NCBI GenBank assembly: GCA_030590865.1
Contig: JAUVCD010000006.1
Location: 1 to 34,432 of the forward strand
DNA: 34,432 nt
DNA from: Myxococcales bacterium
Lineage (GTDB): Bacteria > Myxococcota_A > Polyangia > Polyangiales > Polyangiaceae
Direction of reading: 5' to 3'
The translations under genes and the position numbers were made by a program. Numbering within the stretch: the first letter of the stretch is position 1; each line of letters begins with the position of its first letter. A model generated the notes under the pieces. The model was not told the origin of the DNA and made no database searches. It saw only the letters and a program-made list of their open reading frames with translations. Positions 24,746 to 32,684 of the stretch are shown in pieces.

Positions 24746-24773
24746 ATTCTACACGATGCGGTGCGCGGCACAA
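24746..24773 (-). promoter_or_regulatory. Possible promoter for vWA lipoprotein 1
   Basis: On the minus strand TTGTGC, 16 nt, then TAGAAT (5 of 6 to the -10 consensus) lies about 86 nt upstream of ATG 24660, in the 177-bp divergent gap. The -35 match is poor (3 of 6). Sequence match only. Confidence 0.3.
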
Positions 24774-24837
24774 CGCACGGCTCGGCGATCCTCAGTCGGG
24801 ACTTGCGCAGACCGGGGCAGCCTGAGATCATGGGATC

Positions 24838-26169
24838 ATGAAGCGCCTCGACTATCTGGCTCTCGGCTTGCCACTAGCAGCCGCCTTGTGTGTTCAGCAA
24901 GCATGCAGCACCGACGACACCGCCACCGACCCTGGTCTGGGCGGAGGCGGCGGAACCGCCTCCGGTGAAGGTGGCGAAGGAGCCAGCACCTCGAGCGGGA
25001 CCGGCGGCGGCACCTCGAGCGGGACCGGCGGCGGCGGCGGCGGGACCAGCAGCGGCACCGGCGGCTCGACATCGAGCAGTGGCGGACCCGACGCGTCCTT
25101 TGATGCCGACTTCGCCTACGATGCGCCCTCCTACGACGCAGGCCTCGAGGACGCCTGCGTCGATGAGACCGCCGAGGCCCAGCCAGTACCGCTGGACATC
25201 TACTTCTTGCTGGATGCATCGACCAGCATGTCCTCACCAGCAGGCTGGGGATCCCAGGGCGACTGCAACGCGGTTCCTCCGTTCACCACGCCATCGGTGA
25301 ACTCGCGGTGGTGCAAGGCGGTCAACGCCATGGCGGGCTACGTGTCCGACCCCCTTGCCGCAGGCAACCAGGCGGCAGTCCAGTACTTCGACACCTACGG
25401 CAGCGATAGCTGCAGCGGAGCGGGCTACAACACACCGACGGTCGGTCTAGGCTTGCTCCCAGGCAGTTACTCGGGCCACGCCCAGACCTTCGTCACCGCC
25501 AACGGTGGGCTCAACTGGGCTTACCCGCACAGCAACACACCCACCGAGGGCGCGCTCAACGGGCTGGCGCAGTTCACGGCGGCCAACGTCACCCCAGGCC
25601 GGGTCATCATCGGCATTCTGGTGACCGACGGCGTCCCCACCGGTTGTTCCACCAGCGACGGCACGCTCGCCGGTATCACTCAGAGTCATTTCAACAACAC
25701 CGGTATCCACACGTTCATCGTCGGAATGGACGGCGCCAACTTCACGCGCCTGGAGAACTGGGCGAGCTACACCGGCGCGCTCTCTCATCCTGACGGCCCG
25801 AACGACAGCTGCGGTGACGGAGCAGGACCCTGCCACCATTACAACGTCGGCGCTGGCAACCCGGCGGTCTTCGTCGACGCGCTGCTAGCCATTCAGAACG
25901 CCGTGCTGTCCTGTACCTTCTCGATCCCGCAACCGAGCCAGGGCGTGCTCGATCCCAACTTGGTGATCGTCGAGTACTACCCCAACGGCCAGCCCCCGGC
26001 GCAGGTGCTTCCGCGGGTCATGAACCAGGGCCTGTGTAACGGCGACGGCTGGTACTACGACAACAATACGAACCCGACGGTCATCAACCTGTGCCCAGCC
26101 AGCTGCAGCACCGTCCAGGCTGACCCCAACGCCCAGCTCAAGATCCGCATCGCTTGCCAGGGCTCCTGA
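24838..26169 (+). CDS. vWA-domain lipoprotein 2
   Basis: 443 residues. A hydrophobic N-terminus ends near 'CVQQACST'; Cys23 is the likely lipidated residue, though the lipobox is weak. A long Gly/Ser/Thr linker (about 34-83) and a short Asp/Tyr-rich stretch precede the vWA domain, with a complete MIDAS start 'DIYFLLDASTSM' (120-131, D126-x-S128-x-S130) and 'VIIGILVTDGVPTGC'. The C-terminus ('SCTFSIPQP', 'WYYDNNTNPTVINLCPASC') is clearly related to that of vWA lipoprotein 1. The two genes are divergent with a 177-bp gap, consistent with an inverted duplication and possible shared control. Likely surface-exposed adhesion or recognition role by analogy; partner unknown. Confidence 0.85.
   Translation: MKRLDYLALGLPLAAALCVQQACSTDDTATDPGLGGGGGTASGEGGEGASTSSGTGGGTSSGTGGGGGGTSSGTGGSTSSSGGPDASFDADFAYDAPSYDAGLEDACVDETAEAQPVPLDIYFLLDASTSMSSPAGWGSQGDCNAVPPFTTPSVNSRWCKAVNAMAGYVSDPLAAGNQAAVQYFDTYGSDSCSGAGYNTPTVGLGLLPGSYSGHAQTFVTANGGLNWAYPHSNTPTEGALNGLAQFTAANVTPGRVIIGILVTDGVPTGCSTSDGTLAGITQSHFNNTGIHTFIVGMDGANFTRLENWASYTGALSHPDGPNDSCGDGAGPCHHYNVGAGNPAVFVDALLAIQNAVLSCTFSIPQPSQGVLDPNLVIVEYYPNGQPPAQVLPRVMNQGLCNGDGWYYDNNTNPTVINLCPASCSTVQADPNAQLKIRIACQGS
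24987..25034 (+). repeat. 2 x 24-bp perfect tandem repeat
   Basis: Two identical 24-bp units (beginning CACCTCGAGCGG) encode the Thr-Ser-Ser-Gly-Thr-Gly-Gly-Gly stalk of vWA lipoprotein 2. In frame. Confidence 0.85.
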
Positions 26170-26239
26170 GCGAAGCGCGCGACCATCGATCGCCTGACGC
26201 CCCTTGGCGCCAGGCCTCGCGAGGCGTGTAATCGCTCCC

Positions 26240-26881
26240 ATGAAGCTATTCGTTCCCGACGACGTCGAGCAATACGCCCACGACCACACCAAGCCCCTGG
26301 CCCCGCTATTCGACGAGCTGCGGACCTATACCTACAGCAACGTGGCCAGCCCGCAGATGCAGGTCGGCCGGGTGGAGGGCAGCTTGCTGCAGATGCTGGT
26401 GGCGCTGTGTAGCGCCCGGCGGGTGCTCGAAATCGGGACCTTCACAGGGTATTCAGCCTTGTGCATGGCCGAAGCACTGCCCGACGACGGCGAGCTGCTG
26501 ACCTGTGACAACGACGAAGAGGTCACCGCCATTGCAGCCCAGTTCTTCGAGCGCCACCCCGCGGGCCGCAAGATCACGGTCAAGCTGGGCGATGCGCTCG
26601 ACACCGTACAGGCGCTCCCCAACGAGCCATTCTTCGATCTGGTCTTCGTCGACGCCGACAAATCGCGCTACCCCGACTACTATGAGGCGATTGTGCCCCG
26701 CCTTCGACACGGTGGTCTATTGGTCTTCGACAATGTCCTGTGGAGTGGCGAAGTGCTCGCCCCGGAGACGGAAGACGCCAAAGGTATCGCAGCGCTCAAC
26801 GATCGCATCACCGCAGACGAGCAAGTCGACAACGTGATGCTCACAGTGCGGGATGGCGTCATGCTGACCCGCAAGCGCTAG
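26240..26881 (+). CDS. Class I SAM-dependent O-methyltransferase (caffeoyl-CoA OMT family)
   Basis: 213 residues, the usual size for the family. 'VLEIGTFTGYSALCMAEALP' (62-81) is the SAM-binding glycine loop, 'LLTCDND' (86-92) gives the acidic residue for the ribose, 'FVDADKSRYPDYYE' (136-149) carries the metal-binding Asp, and 'GGLLVFDNVLWSGEV' (158-172) carries the second Asp-Asn metal pair. Such enzymes methylate catechol-type hydroxyls with a divalent cation. The substrate is unknown; no biosynthetic cluster is nearby. ATG 26240 is preferred; a TTG 36 bp earlier adds no family sequence. It follows vWA lipoprotein 2 by 70 bp and is convergent with the sulfotransferase, 18 bp apart. Confidence 0.92.
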   Translation: MKLFVPDDVEQYAHDHTKPLAPLFDELRTYTYSNVASPQMQVGRVEGSLLQMLVALCSARRVLEIGTFTGYSALCMAEALPDDGELLTCDNDEEVTAIAAQFFERHPAGRKITVKLGDALDTVQALPNEPFFDLVFVDADKSRYPDYYEAIVPRLRHGGLLVFDNVLWSGEVLAPETEDAKGIAALNDRITADEQVDNVMLTVRDGVMLTRKR

Positions 26882-26899
26882 CGCGCGTCGAGCAGCCAG

Positions 26900-28537
26900 T
26901 CACTCCAGGTACTTTCGCAGCGGCTCCAGGTGCTTCTCGTAACGCCGCCAACGCTCCACCGATCGGGTGTGGATGGGCTCACGCACCTGCCATTCGCTGA
27001 CCGTCCGCACCTGACGCTTGGCCTTGTAAAACTCGAGGCAGCGGGGATCCCAGTCCAAACCAAGGGCGGCGAGCAGCCTACGGATCTCGGGCTCTGGATG
27101 GCCCACCAGAGTCTCGTAGTGCACGTCCACGATCGTCATTGGCGCAAGACGCGCGAAGTGGCTCATCAGCCGGCGGCACTGTTGGTCGTACCGGCCGATG
27201 TCGTCCAAATCGTAGGCGTAGCCAACCCCAGCACCACTGAATGAGTGGGCATAGATCGACAGTCCCATATCCATCAGGTGACGTTGGCAATGGATGACCC
27301 GCGCTTTGGGGAAAAGCACGGCAATGAAACCAATGAGGAGCAGGTGAGACAGCATCTTGTCGCAGATACGCAGCGCCTGGCCCCCAGCATCTCGCGTCAA
27401 CCGCCCCAGGTAGTCATCCGCAAGCCCGCGGGCGGTCTTTCGGGTCAGCTGCTGCAGACAATCGGGAAAGGGCAGCTGAGATCCCAGGCGCGCCGGCAGG
27501 TCGCCGGTCAATCTCGCCAATCGACGCAGCTCTCCGACGCCATAGGCGTGAGGATGGCTGGCAATGATCTGTTCGACCAGGGTCGATCCGCAGCGCGGCA
27601 GTCCCACGATGAAGACGGGCACCTCGGAGGTCGATCCCCACCCTTCGAAACGGGCCAAGAGCCTCTCGTCACAGACCGCTTCGATACGTTCCATCAGGGT
27701 CAGCAGCGGCTGGATCTCGAAGGGCTGACCCGTCTTGTGTAGCTCGTTGGCCAGCCGCAGGTGCTCGAAGGCCGCATCGGACTGACCCAAGTCGTCATAG
27801 ATCTTCCCGAGGGCGAAGTGGGCGGCCTCCCCATCCCCTGCGTCCCATTCGGACCGCTCGACGAGCCGCCTCAGCGCCCTCAAGTCGTCAACGTCCTCAG
27901 CTCGGTAGCGACGCAGCTGAACCACCCGCAGCCAAGCCTGCCCATAGTTGGGCTTGAGTCGCAGGGCCTCTCGATGGGCCTGCTCAGCCTCGGCACGACG
28001 CCCCGCTGCTGAGAGCACCTCGCCCAGACAGAGGTGAGTAAGCGGATGGGTGGCAGCGAGACGCAAGCTCTCTCGATGAGCACGCTCCGCCTGCTCCAAC
28101 CGTCCGTCTTGCAGCCAGGCGTTGCCCAGCTCGCAATAACCTGCAGCGTCGCCCGGAGCATCCGCCACCGCTCGCTGATACGCCGCGACAGCCGCCTCGA
28201 TCCGCCCGCTCGCCAGCAGTTGCCTACCCTTGTGCACCAGCCCGCCAGCTGCGACCGGGGCCGACCGGGCGCCGGCTTGCTGCGCCAGCTGACGCGCCCG
28301 TGTCAGGCTGCGCAAGACATCAGGCGCACCGGGGTTGGCGGCCAGCGCCCGCTCCAGCCAATGCACCGCTTCGTCAGCGGCCTGAGCCTCGAGGGCGACC
28401 TGCCCCCGCCCGTGAAGCGCTGCGGCGTGACCGGGCCTGATCGCCAGGGCCTCGTCAAACTTGGCCTGCGCCTCCTGCAGCCGGCCTTTTCGCAACAGCG
28501 CCTGGCCCGCTCTGACAGTCTTTCGGATGGTGGACAT
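26900..28537 (-). CDS. TPR-sulfotransferase fusion protein
   Basis: 545 residues. About 1-275 are tetratricopeptide-like repeats (for example 'EAQAKFDEALAIRPGHAAAL', 'QAERAHRESLRLAATHPLTH', 'EAEQAHREALRLKPNYGQAW'). The sulfotransferase domain begins with 'FIVGLPRCGSTLVEQIIASH' (309-328), the PAPS 5'-phosphosulfate loop. 'ARVIHCQRHLMDMGLSIYAH' stands where the 3'-phosphate site R-D-P-x-D-x-x-x-S is expected; Arg and Ser are kept but the segment is altered. The C-terminal part ('LGLDWDPRCLEFY', 'VRTVSEWQVREPIHTRSVER') is typical of this bacterial TPR-sulfotransferase group. It would transfer sulfate from PAPS to an unknown acceptor, with the TPR part binding the substrate protein or complex. 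No signal peptide. No PAPS-synthesis gene is in the window. Confidence 0.88.
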   Translation of the reverse strand: MSTIRKTVRAGQALLRKGRLQEAQAKFDEALAIRPGHAAALHGRGQVALEAQAADEAVHWLERALAANPGAPDVLRSLTRARQLAQQAGARSAPVAAGGLVHKGRQLLASGRIEAAVAAYQRAVADAPGDAAGYCELGNAWLQDGRLEQAERAHRESLRLAATHPLTHLCLGEVLSAAGRRAEAEQAHREALRLKPNYGQAWLRVVQLRRYRAEDVDDLRALRRLVERSEWDAGDGEAAHFALGKIYDDLGQSDAAFEHLRLANELHKTGQPFEIQPLLTLMERIEAVCDERLLARFEGWGSTSEVPVFIVGLPRCGSTLVEQIIASHPHAYGVGELRRLARLTGDLPARLGSQLPFPDCLQQLTRKTARGLADDYLGRLTRDAGGQALRICDKMLSHLLLIGFIAVLFPKARVIHCQRHLMDMGLSIYAHSFSGAGVGYAYDLDDIGRYDQQCRRLMSHFARLAPMTIVDVHYETLVGHPEPEIRRLLAALGLDWDPRCLEFYKAKRQVRTVSEWQVREPIHTRSVERWRRYEKHLEPLRKYLE

Positions 28538-28569
28538 GGAACCTGGACGACATCGAGGTCAATACCCAA

Positions 28570-28583
28570 GGAGCTGAAGCTCC
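28570..28583. promoter_or_regulatory. Dyad GGAGC-TGAA-GCTCC in a divergent intergenic region
   Basis: Perfect 5-bp inverted repeat in the 109-bp gap between the sulfotransferase start (minus strand) and the large lipoprotein start (plus strand). It could be an operator or hairpin in the sulfotransferase leader. Short enough to be chance. Confidence 0.25.
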
Positions 28584-28646
28584 GAGGCCGGTGACACCGA
28601 CACCAGCCCGGATTATTCACCAACCAGCCTGTCGGCGGATTCAAAA

Positions 28647-30569
28647 ATGGAAAAACCGGTGCATCGCTCGAGCCTGGGCTGCCTGTTGCTGATCGTTTTG
28701 GCGACCGCACCGGCATGCTCACCGAGCGGGCCGAGACGCAACACAGGCGACGCCGACCGAGCCACCACCGCATCGCCAGCCACCTCGGCAAGCGCCACGG
28801 GCTCGGCGACTGCAAAGCCGGCGGCGCCCCAGGTCTGTGGCGACCACCAGGACGTCACGCTGTACTTTTCGCCCCGCAACCCGACACCAGGCAGCCCGCT
28901 GCGAGTGGTGGTGGTGTCGGAAGCTGAGCTCGCCGGCAGCTTGGAGCTCTCCGGCCCGGACGGCCAACGGGCCGCGACCAGCAACGAGCAGCGAGGTGGT
29001 CCGCCCTTTTTCTGGCTCGCCACGGCCCAGCAAGTGAACGCCGGCCGCTATCAGGCGCACTTGCGCGCCCCAGGCGTGCACGTCTGCGGGGACATCACAG
29101 TGGGCAGTGAGACCAATCGGCGACGGGCGGGCGGCCCGGCCAGCGTCTGGCCGGTCGAGCAACCCTGGACCCGGGCCACCGAGAACCTCTACTCGGCCTG
29201 GATCGAGGCGCTCTTCGATGCACCACTCGACCAGCAACCCACCTGGCCGGTGCTCCATCAGGTGTTGCGTGATCCTGAGCGCAACTTCCTTCACGACCAT
29301 CTCGGTTTCGGCGAGGACGGGGACGAGCAGAAGGCTCCGAACATCGACCCGGACTGCGCCGACCTGCCCTACACGCTGCGCGCCTATTTCGCTTTTAAGC
29401 TTGGGCTACCCTTTGGCTACTCGCGGTGCACCCGAGGCGGCGGCGGCAGGGCACCGACCTGCCTGCGCTTCTACTCGAGCCTCGGAGCCAACGACGGCGT
29501 TGGGGATCCGGTGCGACGGCTCGAGACCTTCTTACGCATCCCGCTGGCCAACACCGTTCACTCAGGCACCGTCCGGCTCCCTGGTGACGACGACAAGAGC
29601 GACTTCTACCCGGTCGCCTTGACGGCCTCGTCATTGCGCCCCGGCGCCATCTTCGCCGATCCCTACGGCCACATCCTGGTCGTGGCGCGGCGGGTGCCCC
29701 AGACCGAGTCGTCCGGCGGGATCATGCTCGCCGTCGACGGTCAACCGGACGGCACCGTCTCGAGGCGGCGCTACTGGCGGGGCAACTTCCTCTTCAATGA
29801 CGACCCCAAACTCGGCGGACCTGGATTCAAGCGCTTTCGACCGGTGGTGGTAGAGCGCGGTGTCACCCGCCAACTGAGCAACCAGGAGATTGCCCGTCAC
29901 CCCGACTACGGCGACGTCTCCATGGAGCAATACGAGCACGGTATCGAGGGGTTCTACGATCGAGTCGACGACGCGCTGTCTCCCCGACCGATCGACCCGT
30001 CCAGAGCCTTTGCCGAGACCATCCAGGCCCTCGACGAGCAGGTGCGACGGCGGGTGCTGTCGGTACAGAACGCCATCGACTATCTGGAGGAGCATCCTGG
30101 CCGGATCGCCATGCCCAAAGGTGCAGAGATCTTCCTCACCGTCGGCCCCTGGGAGGACTACTCGTCCCCCTCACGAGACATGCGCCTGCTGATCGCCATG
30201 GATGTGGTGCGCAACGTCCCGGCTCGGGTGGCGCGCCGCCCAGAGCGCTATGCCATGCCTGAAAAAGAGACGGTCGCAGAGGTCAAAGCCTCCCTCGAAA
30301 AGCTGCTGAGCACCGAGGCCACCCGACGGCGTTTCAAGTACCTCCGCAGCAACGGGAGCGACTGGGAGCTGTCGCTAGCCGACGTGATCGACCGGGTCGC
30401 CAGTTTCGAGATGGCCTATAATCCCAACGACTGTCCGGAGAAACGCTGGGCGGCGCCAGCGGGCAGCGAAGAGCTTTCGACGTGCAATCGCCACGCACCG
30501 ACGACCCAAACGGCACGAATGACCGAATACCGTGATTGGTTCGTCCGCCGACAGCGCCCCGAGCAGTGA
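28647..30569 (+). CDS. Large lipoprotein with possible papain-like Cys/His/Asp site
   Basis: 640 residues. Hydrophobic segment 10-23 ends in 'ATAPAC' (Cys24), a likely lipoprotein site, followed by an Ala/Thr/Ser linker. Residues ~65-152 are beta-rich. The central part reads 'PDCADLPYTLRAYFAFKLG' (235-253), then 'LRPGAIFADPYGHILVVARR' (330-349) and 'MLAVDGQPDGTVSRRRYW' (360-377). This order, Cys at a helix start, His on a strand about 105 residues later and Asp on the next strand, is that of NlpC/P60-like and transglutaminase-like cysteine hydrolases, with C237, H342 and D364 as candidates. I infer the fold from pattern only. The last ~200 residues are helical and unrecognised. It precedes the M19 dipeptidase gene by 26 bp, on the same strand. 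An envelope peptidase or amidase is the best guess. Confidence 0.6.
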   Translation: MEKPVHRSSLGCLLLIVLATAPACSPSGPRRNTGDADRATTASPATSASATGSATAKPAAPQVCGDHQDVTLYFSPRNPTPGSPLRVVVVSEAELAGSLELSGPDGQRAATSNEQRGGPPFFWLATAQQVNAGRYQAHLRAPGVHVCGDITVGSETNRRRAGGPASVWPVEQPWTRATENLYSAWIEALFDAPLDQQPTWPVLHQVLRDPERNFLHDHLGFGEDGDEQKAPNIDPDCADLPYTLRAYFAFKLGLPFGYSRCTRGGGGRAPTCLRFYSSLGANDGVGDPVRRLETFLRIPLANTVHSGTVRLPGDDDKSDFYPVALTASSLRPGAIFADPYGHILVVARRVPQTESSGGIMLAVDGQPDGTVSRRRYWRGNFLFNDDPKLGGPGFKRFRPVVVERGVTRQLSNQEIARHPDYGDVSMEQYEHGIEGFYDRVDDALSPRPIDPSRAFAETIQALDEQVRRRVLSVQNAIDYLEEHPGRIAMPKGAEIFLTVGPWEDYSSPSRDMRLLIAMDVVRNVPARVARRPERYAMPEKETVAEVKASLEKLLSTEATRRRFKYLRSNGSDWELSLADVIDRVASFEMAYNPNDCPEKRWAAPAGSEELSTCNRHAPTTQTARMTEYRDWFVRRQRPEQ

Positions 30570-30595
30570 CCCCCCGACCGCCGAGGAGAATCAAC

Positions 30596-31645
30596 ATGGC
30601 GATTCCCATCCTAGACGCCCACTGCGACACGATTCTCAAGGTCGTCGATGATGGCGCCGACATCATCGGCCCATACCCGGGGACCCATATCGATGTGCCG
30701 CGACTGAAAAAGGCTGGCGTCGCGTGCCAGATCTTTGCCTGTTTCGCCAGCCGAGATGAGCACGGGCCCCAGGTGCGCGACCGGTCACGAGCGCTATTGA
30801 CCGCAGCCCGAGGGCTGGTTGGACAGGGGCCTTTCGTGGCACCGGCATCGGCGGCCGAGCTTCGCGCCCTGGCCGATCAGGACGAGGCGGTGGGCCTCTT
30901 ACTCGCCATAGAAGGGGGCGAGGCGGTGGGCGACGACCCGGGCAACGTGGCCGAATTGGATGCCCTCGGAGTGCGCTACATCACCCTTGCCTGGGGGGAC
31001 AATCAGCTCACTGGTGCGGCCTTCGGTGACGGCTACGGCCTGACCGAGCTCGGTCGTGAGGTGGTGACCGAGATGGAACGCCACCGAATCCTGGTGGACG
31101 TGTCTCACATTTCGGATCGCGCATTTTCCGATCTGCAGCGCATCGCCACCCGCCCCATCATCGCTAGCCATTCCAACTGTCGGGCGCTCTGCGATTCACC
31201 TCGCAACCTGACGGACGACCAGATCCGTGCCATCGCCGACAGTGGCGGCGTGATCGGCGTGACCTTCGTCTCCGGGTTCTTGACCCAACAGGCGTCGGAC
31301 GCCCAGCGACCCATCTACGCCGAGTATCGACGGCAGATGAAAGGAAACCCGCAAGGGTGGCGGGAGGTGTTCCAGCGCATCGATGCGGCCGTGGCGGCTA
31401 CCGAGCTACCACCGCTGTCCTCGATTGCCGACCACGTGGATCACTTGGTGGCGATCGCCGGCATCAATGGGGTGGCCTTCGGTTCAGACTTCGACGGATT
31501 TGCTCATGGTCCGGCGGGTTTGTCTGACTGTGGCGACTATCCCAAAATTCTGGGGTTGCTGAGTGAGCGCGGCTACAGCGAGGCCGAGCTGCGCAAGCTC
31601 TGCTGGGACAACTGGCTGCGGGTGCTGTCCGAGACCTTCGCTTGA
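30596..31645 (+). CDS. Membrane dipeptidase family protein (peptidase M19)
   Basis: 349 residues from ATG 30596, with GAGGAG 8 nt upstream. All zinc ligands of the M19 renal-dipeptidase family are in place: H9 and D11 ('DAHCDT'), E106 ('LLAIEGGEA', bridging), H171 ('VDVSHISD'), H192 ('IASHSNCRAL') and catalytic-site D298 ('GSDFDG'). Bacterial members hydrolyse dipeptides, often with a D-residue at the C-terminal position. There is no signal peptide, so it is probably cytoplasmic. A longer reading from 30536 overlaps the lipoprotein gene and lacks a ribosome site. Coupling to the upstream putative cysteine hydrolase suggests, but does not prove, that it cleaves dipeptides released by that enzyme. 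Confidence 0.93.
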   Translation: MAIPILDAHCDTILKVVDDGADIIGPYPGTHIDVPRLKKAGVACQIFACFASRDEHGPQVRDRSRALLTAARGLVGQGPFVAPASAAELRALADQDEAVGLLLAIEGGEAVGDDPGNVAELDALGVRYITLAWGDNQLTGAAFGDGYGLTELGREVVTEMERHRILVDVSHISDRAFSDLQRIATRPIIASHSNCRALCDSPRNLTDDQIRAIADSGGVIGVTFVSGFLTQQASDAQRPIYAEYRRQMKGNPQGWREVFQRIDAAVAATELPPLSSIADHVDHLVAIAGINGVAFGSDFDGFAHGPAGLSDCGDYPKILGLLSERGYSEAELRKLCWDNWLRVLSETFA

Positions 31646-31768
31646 GGACTCTGAGCCCGCCAGGACCGAGCCACCCCGCAGGGTGATGGTCCACAGCGGC
31701 CACAATGTTGTACGTTGTGCGTCATGGCTGGTGACGATCGGCGACAGCACTCTGTGGGGCGGTGGACC

Positions 31769-32659
31769 ATGCCTCGCCGTCGCTGGGCCGAAGCGAGCCT
31801 GGTGGGTCTGATGCTAGGCGCTACGCTGGCTCCCGCTACGGCCGCCAGCGCGCCACCAGAGACTCAGGCCTGCTTGACGGCCTATTCCGAGTCTCAACGG
31901 CTGCGCAAAGACGGCCAGCTGCAGGCGGCTCGTCACGAGTTGCTCATCTGCTCTCAAGATCACTGTCCGGCAGTCGTCAAGACCGACTGCCTACCCTGGC
32001 TGAGCGAGGTCGATCAGGCGCTGCCGTCCATCGTGGTGGTCGCCAAGGACACCGCCGGGCGAGACACCGTCGCGGTGCGGACCATCATCGACGGCAAGGT
32101 GGTCGCCGAGTCGCTGGATGGTCGGCCGCTGGTCCTCGATCCGGGCCGCCACCAGATCCGCTTCGAACATGGCGCCGCACCGCCGATCGAGCAGACCATC
32201 GTGACCCAAGAGGGCGTCAAGAACCGGCGGGTCGATGTGAGCTTCGCCCCCGCCCCGCCGCCCACGCCACCCCTGGCGCCCACCACGACCGCAACGCCCC
32301 CACGGGACCAGCCGCCTGAGCGAGGCGAGCCGATCGTCGGCTACGTGCTTGGTGGAGTCGGCGTGCTCGCCTTGGGCAGCTTCGCTCTCTTCGGCCTGAT
32401 GGGCAAAGCCGAAGCCGACGAGTACGAAGAGACCTGTGCGCCCACCAAGACCTGCGATGAGACCGAAGTCGATGGCACGCGCACCAAGCTATTGGTAGCC
32501 GACGTGTCCCTGGTTCTGGGCATCGCCGCACTGGGCGTGGGCGTCACACTCATCGTGCACCACGAGCTGAGCGACCCCGAGCCGGCTGGCGCGGCGGCCC
32601 GACTCGAGCTGCGCCCTCTGCCCGGCGGCGCTACTGGGATGCTGACCTGGCCGTTCTGA
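31769..32659 (+). CDS. Secreted/membrane protein with carrier-like N-terminus and two C-terminal membrane helices
   Basis: 296 residues from ATG 31769. 'MPRRRWAEASLVGLMLGATL' followed by 'APATAASA' is a good signal peptide. Residues 30-85 have five Cys-linked helical segments ('ACLTAYSESQRLRKDGQLQA', 'CPAVVKTDCLPWLSEVD'); 86-160 form a beta-rich PEGA-like segment ('IDGKVVAESLDGRPLVLDPG'); 160-185 is a Pro/Thr-rich linker; 189-210 and 241-263 are hydrophobic helices around a loop with two Cys. This layout is frequent in myxobacterial genomes, often close to Ser/Thr kinase genes; its function is unknown to me. An alternative ATG at 31724 would add 15 polar residues before the signal peptide. 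A 123-bp gap separates it from the dipeptidase; the next gene is convergent, 25 bp away. Confidence 0.7.
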   Translation: MPRRRWAEASLVGLMLGATLAPATAASAPPETQACLTAYSESQRLRKDGQLQAARHELLICSQDHCPAVVKTDCLPWLSEVDQALPSIVVVAKDTAGRDTVAVRTIIDGKVVAESLDGRPLVLDPGRHQIRFEHGAAPPIEQTIVTQEGVKNRRVDVSFAPAPPPTPPLAPTTTATPPRDQPPERGEPIVGYVLGGVGVLALGSFALFGLMGKAEADEYEETCAPTKTCDETEVDGTRTKLLVADVSLVLGIAALGVGVTLIVHHELSDPEPAGAAARLELRPLPGGATGMLTWPF

Positions 32660-32684
32660 CGACAGGGCACCCTCTCCCTCGCGG

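Noticed and set aside
31690-31722. CACAA-N9-TTGTG dyad before the 296-aa membrane protein gene
   Set aside because: Short, loosely spaced and close to an ambiguous start; indistinguishable from chance.
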